Of a stretch of 64,000 nucleotides of DNA, positions 8,931-17,886 are shown one piece after another (positions within the stretch are counted from its first letter, which is position 1; each line of letters starts with the position of its first letter). Position numbers and translations under genes: made by a program. The stretch covers positions 94,079 to 158,078 of the forward strand of contig NZ_JAGKSP010000013.1 in NCBI RefSeq assembly GCF_017942085.1, in the 5' to 3' direction. This DNA is from Paenibacillus lignilyticus. Lineage in GTDB: Bacteria; Bacillota; Bacilli; Paenibacillales; Paenibacillaceae. Under the pieces are notes generated by a model. The model was given only the letters and a program-made list of their open reading frames with translations, did no database searches and was not told where the DNA came from.

Positions 8931-9827
8931 TTGGAGCTGCTACAATTACAATACTTTAAGACAACAGCCAAACTAGAACAGATGACCAAGGCGGCGGAGA
9001 TTTTACAAATTGCTCAGCCTTCACTGAGCAGAACCATTTCCAGGCTGGAGGAGCATTTCGGCGTTCCTTTATTCGACCGACAAGGCCGCACGATTCGATT
9101 AAATGCTTATGGAAAGGTGCTGCTTAGGCGGGTAGAACATGTCTTTCAGGAGCTGGAGGAAGCCGAGCGGGAAATCCGGGACATGTCCGGGGTCGATCGG
9201 GGAATCATCACGCTTGCAGTTTCCCTTACGAATCTCTTGCCGGAAATGCTTGGCGAATTTTTGCAGCTGCATCCGAATGTGAGTTTTCGTCAAATTGTAG
9301 AACCAACGGACGTCATGAACCAAATGCTCGAAAACGGAGCAATCGATATGTGTCTCACGTTTGCGCAGATTGAGGGTGCTGCTATCGAGCAGGAACTGCT
9401 CCGAACGGAAGAAATCCATCTATTCGTGCCGGACCATCATCCTTTAATAGGACGTGAAAGTGTCTCGTTAAATGAATTGAAACAGGAAACGTTCATTGGA
9501 TTACATACCGGATATTGGTTCAGGAATCTAACAGATCGCTTGTGCATGAATGCTGCCGGCTTTAAGCCTAAGACGACGATTGAAGTAGATGATGTAGATG
9601 CGGTGCTGCTGCTATTGAAAAAAGGACATGGCATTGCTTTCGCTCCCGATCTGGCTTGGCGAACAAGAATGGACCTGACACCGAACAGGATAAAAATAAC
9701 AGATCTCGGTGGCAGCTTGTCTCTGCGCCTTGCTTGGTCCGGAAAGCATTATCTGTCCTCTGCAGCTCAGAAGTTTCGTGAGTTTGTACTCGACTATTTC
9801 AAAGACCTTGATGTCAAAACAAGATGA
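8931..9827 (+). CDS. LysR family transcriptional regulator
   Basis: A 298-residue regulator with an N-terminal winged helix-turn-helix (MTKAAEILQIAQPSLSRTIS at about residues 19-38) and a C-terminal periplasmic-binding-protein-like effector domain (GIITLAVSLTNLLPEMLGEF onwards). I start it at TTG 8931, 9 nt after AGGAGG, because the protein then begins MELLQLQYF as LysR proteins do; an upstream in-frame start at 8886 would add a basic extension without an SD. It converges on, and overlaps by 14 bp, the chromate-transporter gene. A regulatory link to that pair is possible but not shown. Confidence 0.88.
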   Translation: MELLQLQYFKTTAKLEQMTKAAEILQIAQPSLSRTISRLEEHFGVPLFDRQGRTIRLNAYGKVLLRRVEHVFQELEEAEREIRDMSGVDRGIITLAVSLTNLLPEMLGEFLQLHPNVSFRQIVEPTDVMNQMLENGAIDMCLTFAQIEGAAIEQELLRTEEIHLFVPDHHPLIGRESVSLNELKQETFIGLHTGYWFRNLTDRLCMNAAGFKPKTTIEVDDVDAVLLLLKKGHGIAFAPDLAWRTRMDLTPNRIKITDLGGSLSLRLAWSGKHYLSSAAQKFREFVLDYFKDLDVKTR

Positions 9828-10353
9828 TACCCGCGACCCCGGATGACAATATCACGGTGACGGGATGCCATTTGTAACGAATCACGCCAAGCAGCGCGCC
9901 TGCGCAGATAATCAGCGTAGCCGCCGTCTGCCAAGTCAGCAGGGACGTCTGGTGCGACATGAATCCGAAGTGCAAAGCCGAATACGCAATGATGCCCGTA
10001 ATGACAGGGCGAAGTCCATAGAGCGACGATTTTACAATACTGTTGTCGAATAACCGGTACCATACCGTGACCATAAGCACGATGATAAGCAGTGATGGCA
10101 GCACAATTCCGATGGTAGCCGCGATCGCGCCGGGGAGGCCAAACGCGTCGTAACCGATCAGCGTGGCCGCGTTCGTCGCGATCGGTCCCGGCGCCGTGCC
10201 TGCAACGGAGACAAGCTCCCGGAACTGCCCCGCCGCGAGCCAGCCATGTGCGTTCGTTTCTTTCTCCATAAACGAGATGACGGAATATCCGCCGCCGAAC
10301 GAAACCACCCCGATTTTCATAAAAACGAAAAATAATTCCAGCAGGGATGCCAT
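9814..10353 (-). CDS. CHR family chromate transporter, second half-size subunit
   Basis: A 179-residue membrane protein with the chromate-transport (CHR) domain: the N-terminal FMKIGVVSFGGGYSVISFME motif, then the conserved GTAPGPIATNAATLIGY segment and further hydrophobic helices. Half-size CHR proteins usually occur as pairs that together make a chromate/sulfate-type exporter. The partner is encoded 20 bp upstream. The 3' end overlaps the convergent LysR gene. Confidence 0.85.
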   Translation of the reverse strand: MASLLELFFVFMKIGVVSFGGGYSVISFMEKETNAHGWLAAGQFRELVSVAGTAPGPIATNAATLIGYDAFGLPGAIAATIGIVLPSLLIIVLMVTVWYRLFDNSIVKSSLYGLRPVITGIIAYSALHFGFMSHQTSLLTWQTAATLIICAGALLGVIRYKWHPVTVILSSGVAGIILF

Positions 10354-10373
10354 CTGCGAATCCCCTCCGTCAC

Positions 10374-11003
10374 TTAAATATAGTATTCCGGATAAGCAAG
10401 CCCTTGCGTCGTCTTCGCTTCATCCTTCTCCGTGTTTGCTTGAAAGCCCAGCTTCTGCTTGGTCATCACGACGACGATCCCGACAACGATTCCGCCCAGC
10501 ATGACAACGATCTGGTTGATCGAAGTAAACAACAGCAGCAACAGAGCCGCAGCTGAGACCAGCTTCGTCGTGCGGTCGAACAAGGCGGTCTTCGCCATCT
10601 TGTAAGCTGCCAGCATAATTAAGGCGATGACCGCCCCATGAATCCCCTTGAGTGCCGCGGCCACCTTCACTTGATACTCGAATAGCGAATAGCACATGCT
10701 TAACACACAGACAATGACGAACGTTGGCATCGTAATGCCTGCAACGGCCGCTACAGCGCCGGGAATTCCTCCTACGCGGTAGCCGATAAACGCCGCTGCA
10801 TTGATACCGACGCCCCCCGGGGCTGATCCCGCAATCGTAATGACACTCCCCATCTCGGACTGTGCCAGCCAGCCGCGCTTCGTGATCACTTCCTTCTCGA
10901 TGACCGGTATCATGGCGTATCCTCCGCCGAACGTGGAAGGACCTATTTGGAAGAACACCCCGAACACCCGGAATAGGAGCAGCAATTTGTCTTTTATCAT
11001 CAT
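10374..11003 (-). CDS. CHR family chromate transporter, first half-size subunit
   Basis: A 209-residue membrane protein with the same CHR architecture: FFQIGPSTFGGGYAMIPVIE near residues 17-36 and GSAPGGVGINAAAFIGYRVG near residues 58-77. The last ~30 residues are hydrophilic. Two adjacent ATGs follow GGGAGG; the first is used here. A TATAAT promoter element lies 32 bp upstream. It probably works as a heterodimer with the next gene to export chromate or a related anion. Confidence 0.85.
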   Translation of the reverse strand: MMIKDKLLLLFRVFGVFFQIGPSTFGGGYAMIPVIEKEVITKRGWLAQSEMGSVITIAGSAPGGVGINAAAFIGYRVGGIPGAVAAVAGITMPTFVIVCVLSMCYSLFEYQVKVAAALKGIHGAVIALIMLAAYKMAKTALFDRTTKLVSAAALLLLLFTSINQIVVMLGGIVVGIVVVMTKQKLGFQANTEKDEAKTTQGLAYPEYYI

Positions 11004-11034
11004 GAAACCTCCCGAAACCGTATCGACTTTCTAT

Positions 11035-11040
11035 ATTATA
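11035..11040 (-). promoter_or_regulatory. candidate -10 element (TATAAT) for the chromate transporter pair
   Basis: A perfect TATAAT on the minus strand lies 32 bp from the start codon, with a weak ATTCCA -35 at 17 bp spacing. Confidence 0.45.
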
Positions 11041-11217
11041 CACACTTTTTTTCATTTTGGAATAAAGTTATTCTATTCGTATTCATCAGCTCTGCTTATA
11101 TGCCATGGCCCCGTCAATTCTCGCTCATTCTGCCGGAAGTGAGTTGTATCTCTCATTCACATGGGCTAAGATTGCTTTAATAAAGGTTAAATTCAATAGG
11201 GTAAGTTGGGATAATAG

Positions 11218-12375
11218 ATGGAAGCACCGCACGCCAAGCTGGAGACCAAAAAAAAGCTTTATCAACATATCGCCAATCAAGGCATCGTCTCGAAGATCGA
11301 TCTGCTTGCTTCTTTCACGATCACGACCAGCACGATGAACCGACTGCTGGAGGATCTTCTCGCGGACGGGCTTATTCAAGAATCCGGACGGGGTTCTTCT
11401 ACGGGTGGCAGGAAACCGATCTTATTTGAAATCAACCCTCATTATGGCTATATCATCGGACTCGAAATATCGCGATTCTATTCCTCCCTCGGCCTATACG
11501 ATATGCAGCTGAACGCCAAGTCGCAGGTAAGATGGCGCATGGACGAAGACATGACTCCGGGCAGGTTCGTCTCGCATGTCGCTCAACAAATCCGGGCGCT
11601 GTTGAAGGACCACGATCTCACGCAAGACCGGATCATCAGCATCGGCATCGGCGCGGTCGGCCCGCTTGACCGAGAACGCAACATGATCTTGAAGCCGCTT
11701 CACTTTCGTGCCCAAGGCTGGTCTGATGTCCCCATCTGCCAACTGATCGAAGAGGCATGCGGAATTCCGGCTATCCTTGATAACGGCGCCAATACGGCGC
11801 TCATCGGGGAGCATTGGGCCCTGCGCCAAGAGCAGCCGCAGCATATGCTCTACGTGCACGCGGGCGTCAGTCTGCGATCGGCCATGATGTCCCAAGGACG
11901 CATCATTCACGGTTCGGTCGACATGGAAGGGTCCATCGGTCAAATGATCATTCAGAAAGATGGCCCACGTTTGCAGGATACAGGGAACTACGGCGCTTTA
12001 GAGGCTTTCGTCTCCGTCCTCGCGCTTGAGAAGCAAGCGCAGGCCCACGACAATCTAAGGGGAGCCAGCTATGATACGCTGCTGAGGGAATTATCGCGAA
12101 ATAATCCGGTCGTACAGAAGCTATTTCTTGATGCAGCCACAAACCTCGGGATCGGATTAGCGAATCTCATTAACTCGTTTCACCCCGAAACCATTATTCT
12201 CGGCGGGGTTTTGATCAGCTCGCATGAGAGCTTCTACTCCACCGCCATCGAAACCGCGATCGCAAATACGTACTATTATCCGGAATATACGCCTGTTTTC
12301 TCCAAGGGGGCGTTGAAGGAAGATGCCGTCGCAGCAGGCGCGGCGCTGATGGCAAGGGAGCATTTCACATTTTGA
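11218..12375 (+). CDS. ROK family transcriptional regulator (NagC/XylR type)
   Basis: A 385-residue protein. An N-terminal winged helix-turn-helix (LYQHIANQGIVSKIDLLASF...TTSTMNRLLEDL, about residues 13-50) precedes a ROK sugar-kinase-like domain (ISIGIGAVGPLDRERNMILK; ILDNGANTALIGEHW). The GGG-rich ATP site and the ROK zinc motif CGxxGCxE are not recognisable, which fits a regulator rather than a kinase. Its role is probably repression of sugar genes; the target may be the DUF5107/TPR locus that follows, but that is unproven. The SD is weak. Confidence 0.85.
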   Translation: MEAPHAKLETKKKLYQHIANQGIVSKIDLLASFTITTSTMNRLLEDLLADGLIQESGRGSSTGGRKPILFEINPHYGYIIGLEISRFYSSLGLYDMQLNAKSQVRWRMDEDMTPGRFVSHVAQQIRALLKDHDLTQDRIISIGIGAVGPLDRERNMILKPLHFRAQGWSDVPICQLIEEACGIPAILDNGANTALIGEHWALRQEQPQHMLYVHAGVSLRSAMMSQGRIIHGSVDMEGSIGQMIIQKDGPRLQDTGNYGALEAFVSVLALEKQAQAHDNLRGASYDTLLRELSRNNPVVQKLFLDAATNLGIGLANLINSFHPETIILGGVLISSHESFYSTAIETAIANTYYYPEYTPVFSKGALKEDAVAAGAALMAREHFTF

Positions 12376-12425
12376 CGGCAGCTTGAAAGACATCATAAGA
12401 TCATTCATGCAAGAGATGAAATCAA

Positions 12426-12473
12426 CAAAAAGTCCTGATCAATCAAGGGTTACTTGATTATCAGGACTTTTTG
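12426..12473. terminator. bidirectional terminator between convergent genes
   Basis: A long stem (CAAAAAGTCCTGAT..AATCAAG pairing with CTTGATTATCAGGACTTTTTG) with a 5-nt loop lies between the ROK gene and the convergent DUF5107 gene. A and T runs flank both sides. Confidence 0.85.
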
Positions 12474-12485
12474 TAGTGATGTGGT

Positions 12486-15400
12486 TTATACGATCGTTTG
12501 AGCATGGAAGGAATGAAGGTAGGCACCGAGATGATTCACGTCAAGCCGCAGAACTGCAGCAAGCTCTTCGGCTGCTTCTTTGGCGCTTCCGAGTCCCGTC
12601 AAGCCCAGTCCTCGCATGTACCGGCAGTGAATTTCGTTCCTGACGTTCAAATCGTCCTCGAAGACGAGGAAATCCGGCAGCGAAATCGCGAAATAATCGA
12701 TTTTGACGTCGTCGAACACATGCTTCTCAGCATAATCGATCAGCTTGTAGAACCGTCTTTTGGCTTCCTTGCCGTTACCGAGCTTCAGCCAAGCCAAGCC
12801 TTGATAATAGATCATATCCGGCGGCTGATCGTTGTAAAACATCGCGCTTGCCGGTTCCTCGAGTCCGACCGATGCGGCATGGAATGCAGCTCGGGCTTCT
12901 TCCGCTTGACCTAATGCCGCATAAGCACAGCCCAGATAATAGTAAACATTGTTTTCTTGCGCTCCCGTGAGTTTGCCTTCGCCTAGATTTTCGGGATAGA
13001 AGAGTGCTTTCTTCAGCCAAACAATCGCTTCGTCATAATTCTCTTCGGACAAGCATGCTTTTGCCATTTCTACGTGAGCGAGCACGTATTGACCTGTCGC
13101 TTTCCCTTCCCCGCCTTCCCACGGATGGAACTGACGCGCTGCGAGAAGTTCAACTGCGCGCCGGTGGCGGCCAAGGCGATTGTGAAGCGTGACATACTCC
13201 AAGTAGAGATCGTCTCTGCGCTCCACGAGATGTACGTGTGCGGATAACCGAGCGAGTCGGTCTTCCGGAGAAATACCGATTTTTCTATACAACTGATCCA
13301 GCTCATAGAAGACCCTTGCATCATCTTGATTGCAAGCAAAAGCCCGTTCCAATGCTTGGCGGGCCTTATCCTTGTCGCCAAGTTTATTGTAGAAAGCAAG
13401 CGCCAAGTTCCGGCTCACGGTCGGGAAGGAAGAGTCGATCGACAGAGACGTCTCCCAATGAGCAATCGCTTTGTCCGCGACTTTCTTGTCGTAGTACAAG
13501 TTGCCCAAGTAATAGTGCGCTTTGGCATCTCGCTGCCCATTGCTCGCAGCGAATGTTAACACCGTTAGGTCGAACAACGTGTTCGGGAAACAATAGTCCG
13601 GGGATGCCGCTCCTCCGGCTTGCAGATGCTTGAGCGACACCTCCGGTTGACCCATCCGGCCATACAAATAGCCAAGCGTGTAATGGATCATGGGATACGT
13701 ACTGTCCGAACTGCTGTCTGCTATCATATTCAATATTTCAATAGCCTCGGCATATAGCCCTGCGTCGGCATAGTCAGAAGCTAATGACAAGTGGTTATGC
13801 GCGTCCGCTCTCAACAAGAAGAGGAACTCCTCATACACCGATTCCGCTTTCTCGATATCCCCTGCCATTTCCAAGGCCAGTCTCAGTTCGTTGTACGCAC
13901 CGAAGTCAGCGATGTCCAGTCGGAGCGTTTCGCTGCCGAACGCAATCGCTTCCTCCTGTCGACCGAGCTTGCGAAGCAGTGCAGCCTTCACATTTCTTGC
14001 TTTGTAATTACGCGAGTTACGGACGAGCGAACGTTCGACCAGCTCCAATGCCTCGGACAGCCGTCCTTGCTCGGTCGCGATTTGCGCTAAGGAAAAGTAG
14101 CCGCTGTCTTGCCAGGCTGCCGACCATACGGATTTGTAAAAGGCCGCGAACGCTTCTTCTTGCCTGCCTTGAAGCTTTAATGAAACGCCCAACTGATAGT
14201 AAGCTTCGCCGTCATAAGGATTCGGATTGCGCCAAGTCAAACTCTTAATCGCTACGCGGAAGTGACGCTCGCTTTCTTCCAACAGTCCTTTGCGAAGCAG
14301 CAGCGTTCCGTATGCGACGTTGATTCGGATATCACTAGGATCCCGCTTCAGTCCTTCGAGGTAATAGGCTTCCGGCTCGAAAGTCGCATGCCGGTATTGC
14401 TCCAGGTGAAGCCCTGCCAAATACAGCTGCTCGTTAGTCATCAGCTCCTGCGGCTCCGGCAAAGGCTTCGCCGCCTCGGGCATTTCTTCGATTTGCGGTT
14501 TCTTAGGCGTGTAGCTCACAAGCTGCACACCGGACCCATCCTTCACCGACAACGTTAGCTCGTGCGCCTTAACGCCTGAAGCCAGACGAACTTCGGCTTG
14601 AAAGCCCTGCAGCGGAGTGAGTGTCAATTTCTCGCAGTAATACGTTTGGCCATTGCCCGAAAGCGCCACAGTTGCGCCTTCCACTAGGGATGTTGTGTAG
14701 ACGTAGATAGCAGCCAAGGCAAGGTTCTCGTCGACTTCCAAGTTTACCGCGGCTTCGGTCGTCGCGTTTTTGACGACTCCGATATCTTTGTAGGGCATGA
14801 AGTATTGCTTAAAGGACTTCTCTTCGTATGGCTGCAGCCACGTAAAATCGGGTTGGTTGTCCGTGTAAACGCCGGTCATCAGCTCGATGTACGGCCCGTC
14901 TTCATCGGTTAAATTGCGGTCCCACGCTTGCCCGAATTCCCCATTGCCCCATGTCCATTGTTTTTTGCCCGGCGAAATATGATGATTCGCGACGTGCAGC
15001 AAGCCCGCTTTCAGCGCGTGATCGTAGCCTCCAACGAAGTTGTAGTCGGATTTGTACGCCATGTAAGAGGTTGGGACAGGAATGTTCTTGTAACGGGAGA
15101 TGTCGACGCCTTCGGAATAGTCCATTTTGTAATACGTGCCGGTGGCGATTGGAAATTTGGACACGTCGCGTTTGCCATGGTCGTATACGGCGTTCACGTC
15201 CGGCGGAAACACCGATTGCGTATGATCGTTGACCGCAACCGCGGGGTTTGCCCACCACAGGAACGTTTGCGGTTCCGGCGTACGGTTGTAGAGCTGTGCA
15301 GCGATTTCCAGATACGCTTTGTCCGGATACAGCGTGAACCCCGCCGTCACTTTCGTTCCGTACATGCGGTCGATCTCGCTCACCCATACGGTGGCGCTGC

Positions 15401-15833
15401 CGTCTTCATTTTCCTCCAAACGGCATTCAACCGGGCCGTACGTGTTTGGACGATGATGCTGCGGCCAATTGAACTCGATGCCTCCCGAAATCCACGGTCC
15501 TGCCAAACCGACGAGCGCCGGCTTGATCACCTGGTTATAGTAAACGAAGTCGTAATTGTTCGTGCGATCGACCGCGCGATAGATCCGGCCTCCGAGCTCC
15601 GGCATGATTTCGATGCGCAAATAATCGTTTTCCAAGATGACGACGCGATAAGGATGCGGCTTTTTCTCGTCCTCTATTTTATCGATAACGGGATGGGGGT
15701 ACACTTTGCCGGAACTGCCCTGATACACGCGCTTTTCCAGAAACATTGGATTTTTGTCGGGTTTTCCTACAGCATACGTAGGAATGTCGACGATCTCTTC
15801 CCAGACGCGGGAACGTCCAATCTGCTGAGTCAA
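12486..15833 (-). CDS. DUF5107 and TPR-repeat protein, 1115 residues
   Basis: The N-terminal ~400 residues match the DUF5107 type of galactose-mutarotase-like beta-sandwich (LRIEIMPELGGRIYRAVDRT; GPWISGGIEFNWPQHH). The remaining ~650 residues are tetratricopeptide repeats, e.g. AYYQLGVSLKLQGRQEEAFAAFYKS. There is no signal peptide, so it is probably cytosolic. The family is common in sugar-utilisation loci and its biochemical role is unknown to me; binding or epimerising a sugar on a TPR scaffold is a guess. The TTG start follows GGGAG by 9 nt. It is divergent from an AraC regulator that probably controls it. Confidence 0.8.
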   Translation of the reverse strand: MTQQIGRSRVWEEIVDIPTYAVGKPDKNPMFLEKRVYQGSSGKVYPHPVIDKIEDEKKPHPYRVVILENDYLRIEIMPELGGRIYRAVDRTNNYDFVYYNQVIKPALVGLAGPWISGGIEFNWPQHHRPNTYGPVECRLEENEDGSATVWVSEIDRMYGTKVTAGFTLYPDKAYLEIAAQLYNRTPEPQTFLWWANPAVAVNDHTQSVFPPDVNAVYDHGKRDVSKFPIATGTYYKMDYSEGVDISRYKNIPVPTSYMAYKSDYNFVGGYDHALKAGLLHVANHHISPGKKQWTWGNGEFGQAWDRNLTDEDGPYIELMTGVYTDNQPDFTWLQPYEEKSFKQYFMPYKDIGVVKNATTEAAVNLEVDENLALAAIYVYTTSLVEGATVALSGNGQTYYCEKLTLTPLQGFQAEVRLASGVKAHELTLSVKDGSGVQLVSYTPKKPQIEEMPEAAKPLPEPQELMTNEQLYLAGLHLEQYRHATFEPEAYYLEGLKRDPSDIRINVAYGTLLLRKGLLEESERHFRVAIKSLTWRNPNPYDGEAYYQLGVSLKLQGRQEEAFAAFYKSVWSAAWQDSGYFSLAQIATEQGRLSEALELVERSLVRNSRNYKARNVKAALLRKLGRQEEAIAFGSETLRLDIADFGAYNELRLALEMAGDIEKAESVYEEFLFLLRADAHNHLSLASDYADAGLYAEAIEILNMIADSSSDSTYPMIHYTLGYLYGRMGQPEVSLKHLQAGGAASPDYCFPNTLFDLTVLTFAASNGQRDAKAHYYLGNLYYDKKVADKAIAHWETSLSIDSSFPTVSRNLALAFYNKLGDKDKARQALERAFACNQDDARVFYELDQLYRKIGISPEDRLARLSAHVHLVERRDDLYLEYVTLHNRLGRHRRAVELLAARQFHPWEGGEGKATGQYVLAHVEMAKACLSEENYDEAIVWLKKALFYPENLGEGKLTGAQENNVYYYLGCAYAALGQAEEARAAFHAASVGLEEPASAMFYNDQPPDMIYYQGLAWLKLGNGKEAKRRFYKLIDYAEKHVFDDVKIDYFAISLPDFLVFEDDLNVRNEIHCRYMRGLGLTGLGSAKEAAEELAAVLRLDVNHLGAYLHSFHAQTIV

Positions 15834-15959
15834 TTGCAGTCACTCCCTATTAAAGTTTGAAATCTACTACCTACTTTAACGAACGGCGTTGATTAGAACA
15901 ATTGAACATCAACGGATTATGATGGACTATATTCTGATTTATCGGTATTGCATACCACA

Positions 15960-15988
15960 TTGACCCTGTATACAATAGCAGTTATAAC
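15960..15988 (+). promoter_or_regulatory. sigma-A promoter for the AraC regulator gene
   Basis: TTGACC (-35) and TATAAC (-10) are separated by exactly 17 bp, each 5/6 to consensus. The expected transcription start is about 30 bp before the ATG at 16026. Confidence 0.7.
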
Positions 15989-16025
15989 ACCCTTGAGAAA
16001 CGAAGGGATTTGATCCTATCACGCT

Positions 16026-16910
16026 ATGAAAAAAATGGAAGGGTTTCGAGAACAGCGTCTTTTCGTCCTCCCGGAGTATATGCAGCGCGAGCTTGCCGGA
16101 ACCGAGCTGACCCGGCAACTGTTCGTTAGCGATATCGGTTTTTTTCCGCATGCCAAGCACCACTACAGGGAGCGGACGGAAGGCGCGGACGCCCATATCT
16201 TCATCTATTGCATCGACGGTCATGGGATCGTGGAAATAAACGACGGCGAGCCGCTCAGCATCGGGCCTGGCAGCCTTGTCGCGATTCCGGCGGGCATGCC
16301 TCACCGCTACTGGGCTTCCGAACAGGAACCCTGGAGTATTTATTGGTTCCATTTGAAGGGAGAACACGCGCGAGAATTGACCCGACTGTATGGGCTCGAC
16401 GAGCATAAGACCATTTCACTCCCTCACTCGATTGTTGCTGATTTCGTCTCCAGCATCGAGCAGTCGCTTGCGATCATCTCGGACAGGCCCTATTCGATTC
16501 ACTCTCACGTTTACGTCTCGCAGACCATGCGATGGATATTGAGCGGCGTTGGCCAAGAACTCCTGCATGCAAGCCAGGATCATAAGCGGGACCAGTATTT
16601 GGAGAAAGCGATGCGGTATATGAACGAACACGTGGGGACTACCGTGCGGCTCCCCGAGCTTGCCAGATCCGCCGGCATTTCGACGCAGCATTTGATCCAC
16701 CTCTTCAACAAGGAAACCGGTTTCTCGCCCATCGATTATTTCCTGCGCATGAAGATGCAGCATGCCGCGAGCATGCTCGATTTAACCAACTTAACCGTGC
16801 GGGAGATCGCCGTCTCCGTCGGTCTTGCCGACCCCTATTATTTCTCCCGCATCTTCAAGAAGCTCATGGGCTACTCGCCTACCGAATATCGAAAAATCCC
16901 TAAAGGCTAG
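16026..16910 (+). CDS. AraC family transcriptional regulator with cupin sensor
   Basis: A 294-residue protein with an N-terminal cupin-like sugar-sensing domain (HIFIYCIDGHGIVEINDGEP; SLVAIPAGMPHRYWAS) and a C-terminal AraC double helix-turn-helix (LPELARSAGISTQHLIHLFNKETGFSPIDY and VREIAVSVGLADPYYFSRIFKKLMGYSPTEY). It is transcribed divergently from the DUF5107/TPR gene with a 192-bp gap, the classical layout of an activator and its target. The SD is poor; the ATG at 16026 is followed by an in-frame ATG at 16035. Confidence 0.88.
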   Translation: MKKMEGFREQRLFVLPEYMQRELAGTELTRQLFVSDIGFFPHAKHHYRERTEGADAHIFIYCIDGHGIVEINDGEPLSIGPGSLVAIPAGMPHRYWASEQEPWSIYWFHLKGEHARELTRLYGLDEHKTISLPHSIVADFVSSIEQSLAIISDRPYSIHSHVYVSQTMRWILSGVGQELLHASQDHKRDQYLEKAMRYMNEHVGTTVRLPELARSAGISTQHLIHLFNKETGFSPIDYFLRMKMQHAASMLDLTNLTVREIAVSVGLADPYYFSRIFKKLMGYSPTEYRKIPKG

Positions 16911-16922
16911 CTGCGCAAGAAA

Positions 16923-16948
16923 GCCCCGGATGAATGATCATCCGGGGC
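16923..16948. terminator. bidirectional terminator hairpin
   Basis: A perfect 11-bp stem (GCCCCGGATGA with TCATCCGGGGC) and 4-nt loop lie between the AraC gene and the convergent epimerase-like gene. U-tracts are short. Confidence 0.7.
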
Positions 16949-16959
16949 CGTTCATCTTC

Positions 16960-17880
16960 TCATTCCCGCCAATCCCCATGTCCAAGGAGGATGTCGACGG
17001 ACCAGCTATAACTTTCGCCTTCTCGCAAACGGACTGACGTGCCATTACGCTCCGCCCGCTCCAACGAGTCGTAATAGCCAATGCCGGGCTCCAATGCAAT
17101 GGTAGTCCGATCGTTGAATTTACCTTGGTCGATCCAGACTCCGAAGTGGGGTACGGTATCCTTCGGAACGGATACGATCATATAGGCGTGGCTATTCATG
17201 CCAAGCAGTCCTGACCAGCCCTCCGGAACGGCCCCGTTATAATAAAATTTGGTGCCCTCGCCCGTCGTTTCCGGCCCATAAGCCCAGACATCAGGGATCA
17301 TAAAATCGCGGTCCGCCTTGCCGTAAATGCAATTCATCTCGCGCACCGATGGTGGCGTAAGAATCCGCGTCGGTTCATCCACGGCAAATTGGGGATGCGC
17401 AACCCATAGAAAAGAAAACGGCGCTCCGCCGAGATGCTGAACGGTATAATTCAGCCTTAGTCGCCGCTCGCCGGGAAGTGACAGCGTCCTCGTCAGCCGG
17501 TAAGGAAGCTGTCTCCCCTCTACAGTGCAACCCAGCGCATCCCCGCTCACCTCCGCCTGCCATGGAAGTGCCCATACTTCGCCATGATCGGGAAGATTCA
17601 GACTACCGTCCTCCCCCGCTGAGCAAGCATCTATGGTCGGAAAACATTCATCCCATCCGCTCATATCGCCATCGCAGAAATTCGATCCGTAATCCAGCTT
17701 CTGCATAGGTCGGTCCCCCGCATCGAGCAGCCATTCCTTCCCCGTTGGTTTATAGAGGAGCGAGACGATCTTCCCCCCGAGCTCAGGGATGGTCTCAACT
17801 CGAACGGATTCATTTTCGGCTACGAGCGAGAGGCATCCTCTATAGCTGCTTTCGTAGATTTGCGCACCACGGATTGGCAT
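16960..17880 (-). CDS. aldose 1-epimerase (galactose mutarotase)-like protein
   Basis: A 306-residue protein of the galactose-mutarotase-like beta-sandwich superfamily. Visible marks are RVETIPELGGKIVSLLY near residue 27, GWDECFPTID near residue 75 and LWVAHPQFAV near residue 157, whose His could be catalytic. Galactose mutarotase activity would fit its place just after an alpha-galactosidase gene (6 bp gap), where it could convert released sugar anomers. The fold also covers proteins without mutarotase activity, so the reaction is inferred. The ATG follows GGAGATGATGACCG. Confidence 0.75.
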   Translation of the reverse strand: MPIRGAQIYESSYRGCLSLVAENESVRVETIPELGGKIVSLLYKPTGKEWLLDAGDRPMQKLDYGSNFCDGDMSGWDECFPTIDACSAGEDGSLNLPDHGEVWALPWQAEVSGDALGCTVEGRQLPYRLTRTLSLPGERRLRLNYTVQHLGGAPFSFLWVAHPQFAVDEPTRILTPPSVREMNCIYGKADRDFMIPDVWAYGPETTGEGTKFYYNGAVPEGWSGLLGMNSHAYMIVSVPKDTVPHFGVWIDQGKFNDRTTIALEPGIGYYDSLERAERNGTSVRLREGESYSWSVDILLGHGDWRE

Positions 17881-17886
17881 CGGTCA

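Noticed and set aside
14928..15860. 310-codon plus-strand frame opposite the DUF5107/TPR gene
   Set aside because: Composition typical of antisense shadow; no SD and no family signature.
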